15,791 nucleotides of DNA, from the NCBI GenBank assembly GCA_046498405.1, contig JAWOAS010000071.1, positions 1-15,791 of the forward strand, given 5' to 3'. The stretch's first letter is position 1; every line of letters starts with the position of its first letter. The translations under genes and the position numbers were made by a program. Below, in pieces: positions 15,536-15,791 of this stretch. Below the pieces are notes generated by a model, which had not been told where the DNA came from, ran no database searches, and saw only the letters and a program-made list of their open reading frames with translations. Source of the stretch: T1Sed10-49 sp046498405 (GTDB lineage Bacteria > Actinomycetota > Nitriliruptoria > Euzebyales > Egibacteraceae).

Positions 15536-15559
15536 TCATGGCTGGTGTCATGGCTGGCG
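15536..15559 (-). repeat. Two 12-bp tandem copies at the PLD/DUF2075 remnant junction
   Basis: TCATGGCTGGTG (15536-15547) is followed directly by TCATGGCTGGCG (15548-15559), 11 of 12 identical. It lies exactly where the PLD remnant ends and the DUF2075 remnant begins. In the DUF2075 frame it would read SHDTSHDV. It may mark a slippage or recombination junction. Confidence 0.6.
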
Positions 15560-15682
15560 ATGGTCCCAGTCGTACTCGAACATGGCGTGGAGATAGTTGA
15601 ACAGGGCTGTGGAGCGCACCTGGAGCGCCATCTCGCGGTTGACCTTGTTGGCCGTCTCGCTCCCGTTGATGCTGCCGATGAT
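15548..15682 (-). pseudogene. C-terminal remnant of a phospholipase D-family protein
   Basis: The minus strand encodes 44 aa before a TGA: IIGSINGSETANKVNREMAL then QVRSTALFNYLHAMFEYDWD. This matches the end of the second PLD (HKD-type) domain, where GS.NGSE..NK.NRE.AL follows the catalytic HxK. The HxK itself would lie upstream, but the frame hits a stop two codons before IIGS, and the DNA there changes to non-coding sequence beginning TGTCAAG. No start codon or ribosome site remains, so this is a 5'-truncated fragment. Its sequence is visibly less GC-rich than its neighbours, which suggests acquisition from elsewhere. It is too short and shadowed to be called by ORF length. Confidence 0.7.
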
Positions 15683-15683
15683 T

Positions 15684-15791
15684 TGTCAAGCGGGGTAGGT
15701 GTACGGGGAAGGTGAGGGACAGACGGTGGGAGACCCTTAGGGTGCTCGGAGACCCTAAGGGTCAGCCGGGGCGGCGGGACTGGGACGGTGA
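15684..15791. other. Non-coding right edge; possible mobile-element terminus
   Basis: No reading frame here resembles a protein. The stretch starts TGTCAAGCGGGG exactly where the PLD coding similarity stops. Termini starting TGTCAA are seen in some actinobacterial insertion sequences, but the other end and any transposase would lie outside the window, so no family can be named. Confidence 0.3.
15732..15763. repeat. Perfect 12-bp inverted repeat near the right edge
   Basis: GACCCTTAGGGT (15732-15743) and ACCCTAAGGGTC (15752-15763) are exact complements with an 8-nt loop. Each arm is itself close to palindromic (ACCCTWAGGGT), so the pair also looks like two dyad operator sites 20 bp apart. It could be a terminator (no T-run follows), an operator pair, or part of a mobile-element end. 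Confidence 0.75.

Noticed and set aside
15455..15715. 86-aa plus-strand ORF at the right edge
   Set aside because: Antisense of the PLD and DUF2075 remnants; its apparent sense-like sequence is a complement artefact.

Overview
This window comes from a very GC-rich actinobacterium. Start codons are often GTG or TTG, Shine-Dalgarno sites are GGAGG-like, and the window holds a bacterial 20S proteasome (prcB-prcA) and the Pup ligase gene pafA. These are essentially actinobacterial traits. The genus cannot be read from the sequence; a deep-branching class such as Nitriliruptoria or Acidimicrobiia is a guess. Genes are packed tightly, with no stretch above about 215 bp lacking a gene.

Left part (1-4034) is the proteasome region. 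On the minus strand lie prcB, prcA and, past an opposite-strand gene, the first 50 codons of pafA, which runs off the left edge. A large membrane-anchored kelch-type beta-propeller gene sits on the plus strand between prcA and pafA, where many actinobacteria have pafA close behind prcA. Upstream of prcB, where pup and dop are normally found, there is instead a cytoplasmic MEDS-PAS-histidine kinase (4148-5914). No pup, dop or mpa is visible.

Middle part (6052-11653) holds a small two-TM protein of the family often mis-named 'aromatic ring-opening dioxygenase LigA', the translational GTPase TypA/BipA, and, divergently, a c-di-GMP enzyme (4HB-type sensor, PAS, GAF-like, GGDEF, EAL). This last reading frame is broken by an apparent one-base shift inside the PAS domain at 9770, in a G run. 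All catalytic motifs of both output domains are intact.

Right part (11712-14887) has a ComEC-like metallo-beta-lactamase lipoprotein paired with a small DUF3006-type protein. The two are joined by an unusual 40-bp tandem duplication that creates a 16-codon relay ORF. Divergent from them is a Dph6-like ATP pyrophosphatase, which converges on a DHRS12-like short-chain dehydrogenase.

Right edge (14909-15791) holds an intact MazG-like (dCTPase-type) pyrophosphohydrolase. It is ATGA-coupled to the C-terminal remnant of a DUF2075 helicase-like protein, next to the C-terminal remnant of a phospholipase-D-family protein. The PLD remnant ends abruptly at a TGTCAAG-starting non-coding stretch with a perfect 12-bp inverted repeat. 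This looks like a decayed accessory (possibly defence) island cut by a mobile-element end or recombination.

No tRNA, rRNA or CRISPR array was seen. The best candidates for something undescribed are the rewired proteasome neighbourhood, the MBL/mini-ORF/DUF3006 relay, and the truncated PLD-DUF2075-MazG cluster.
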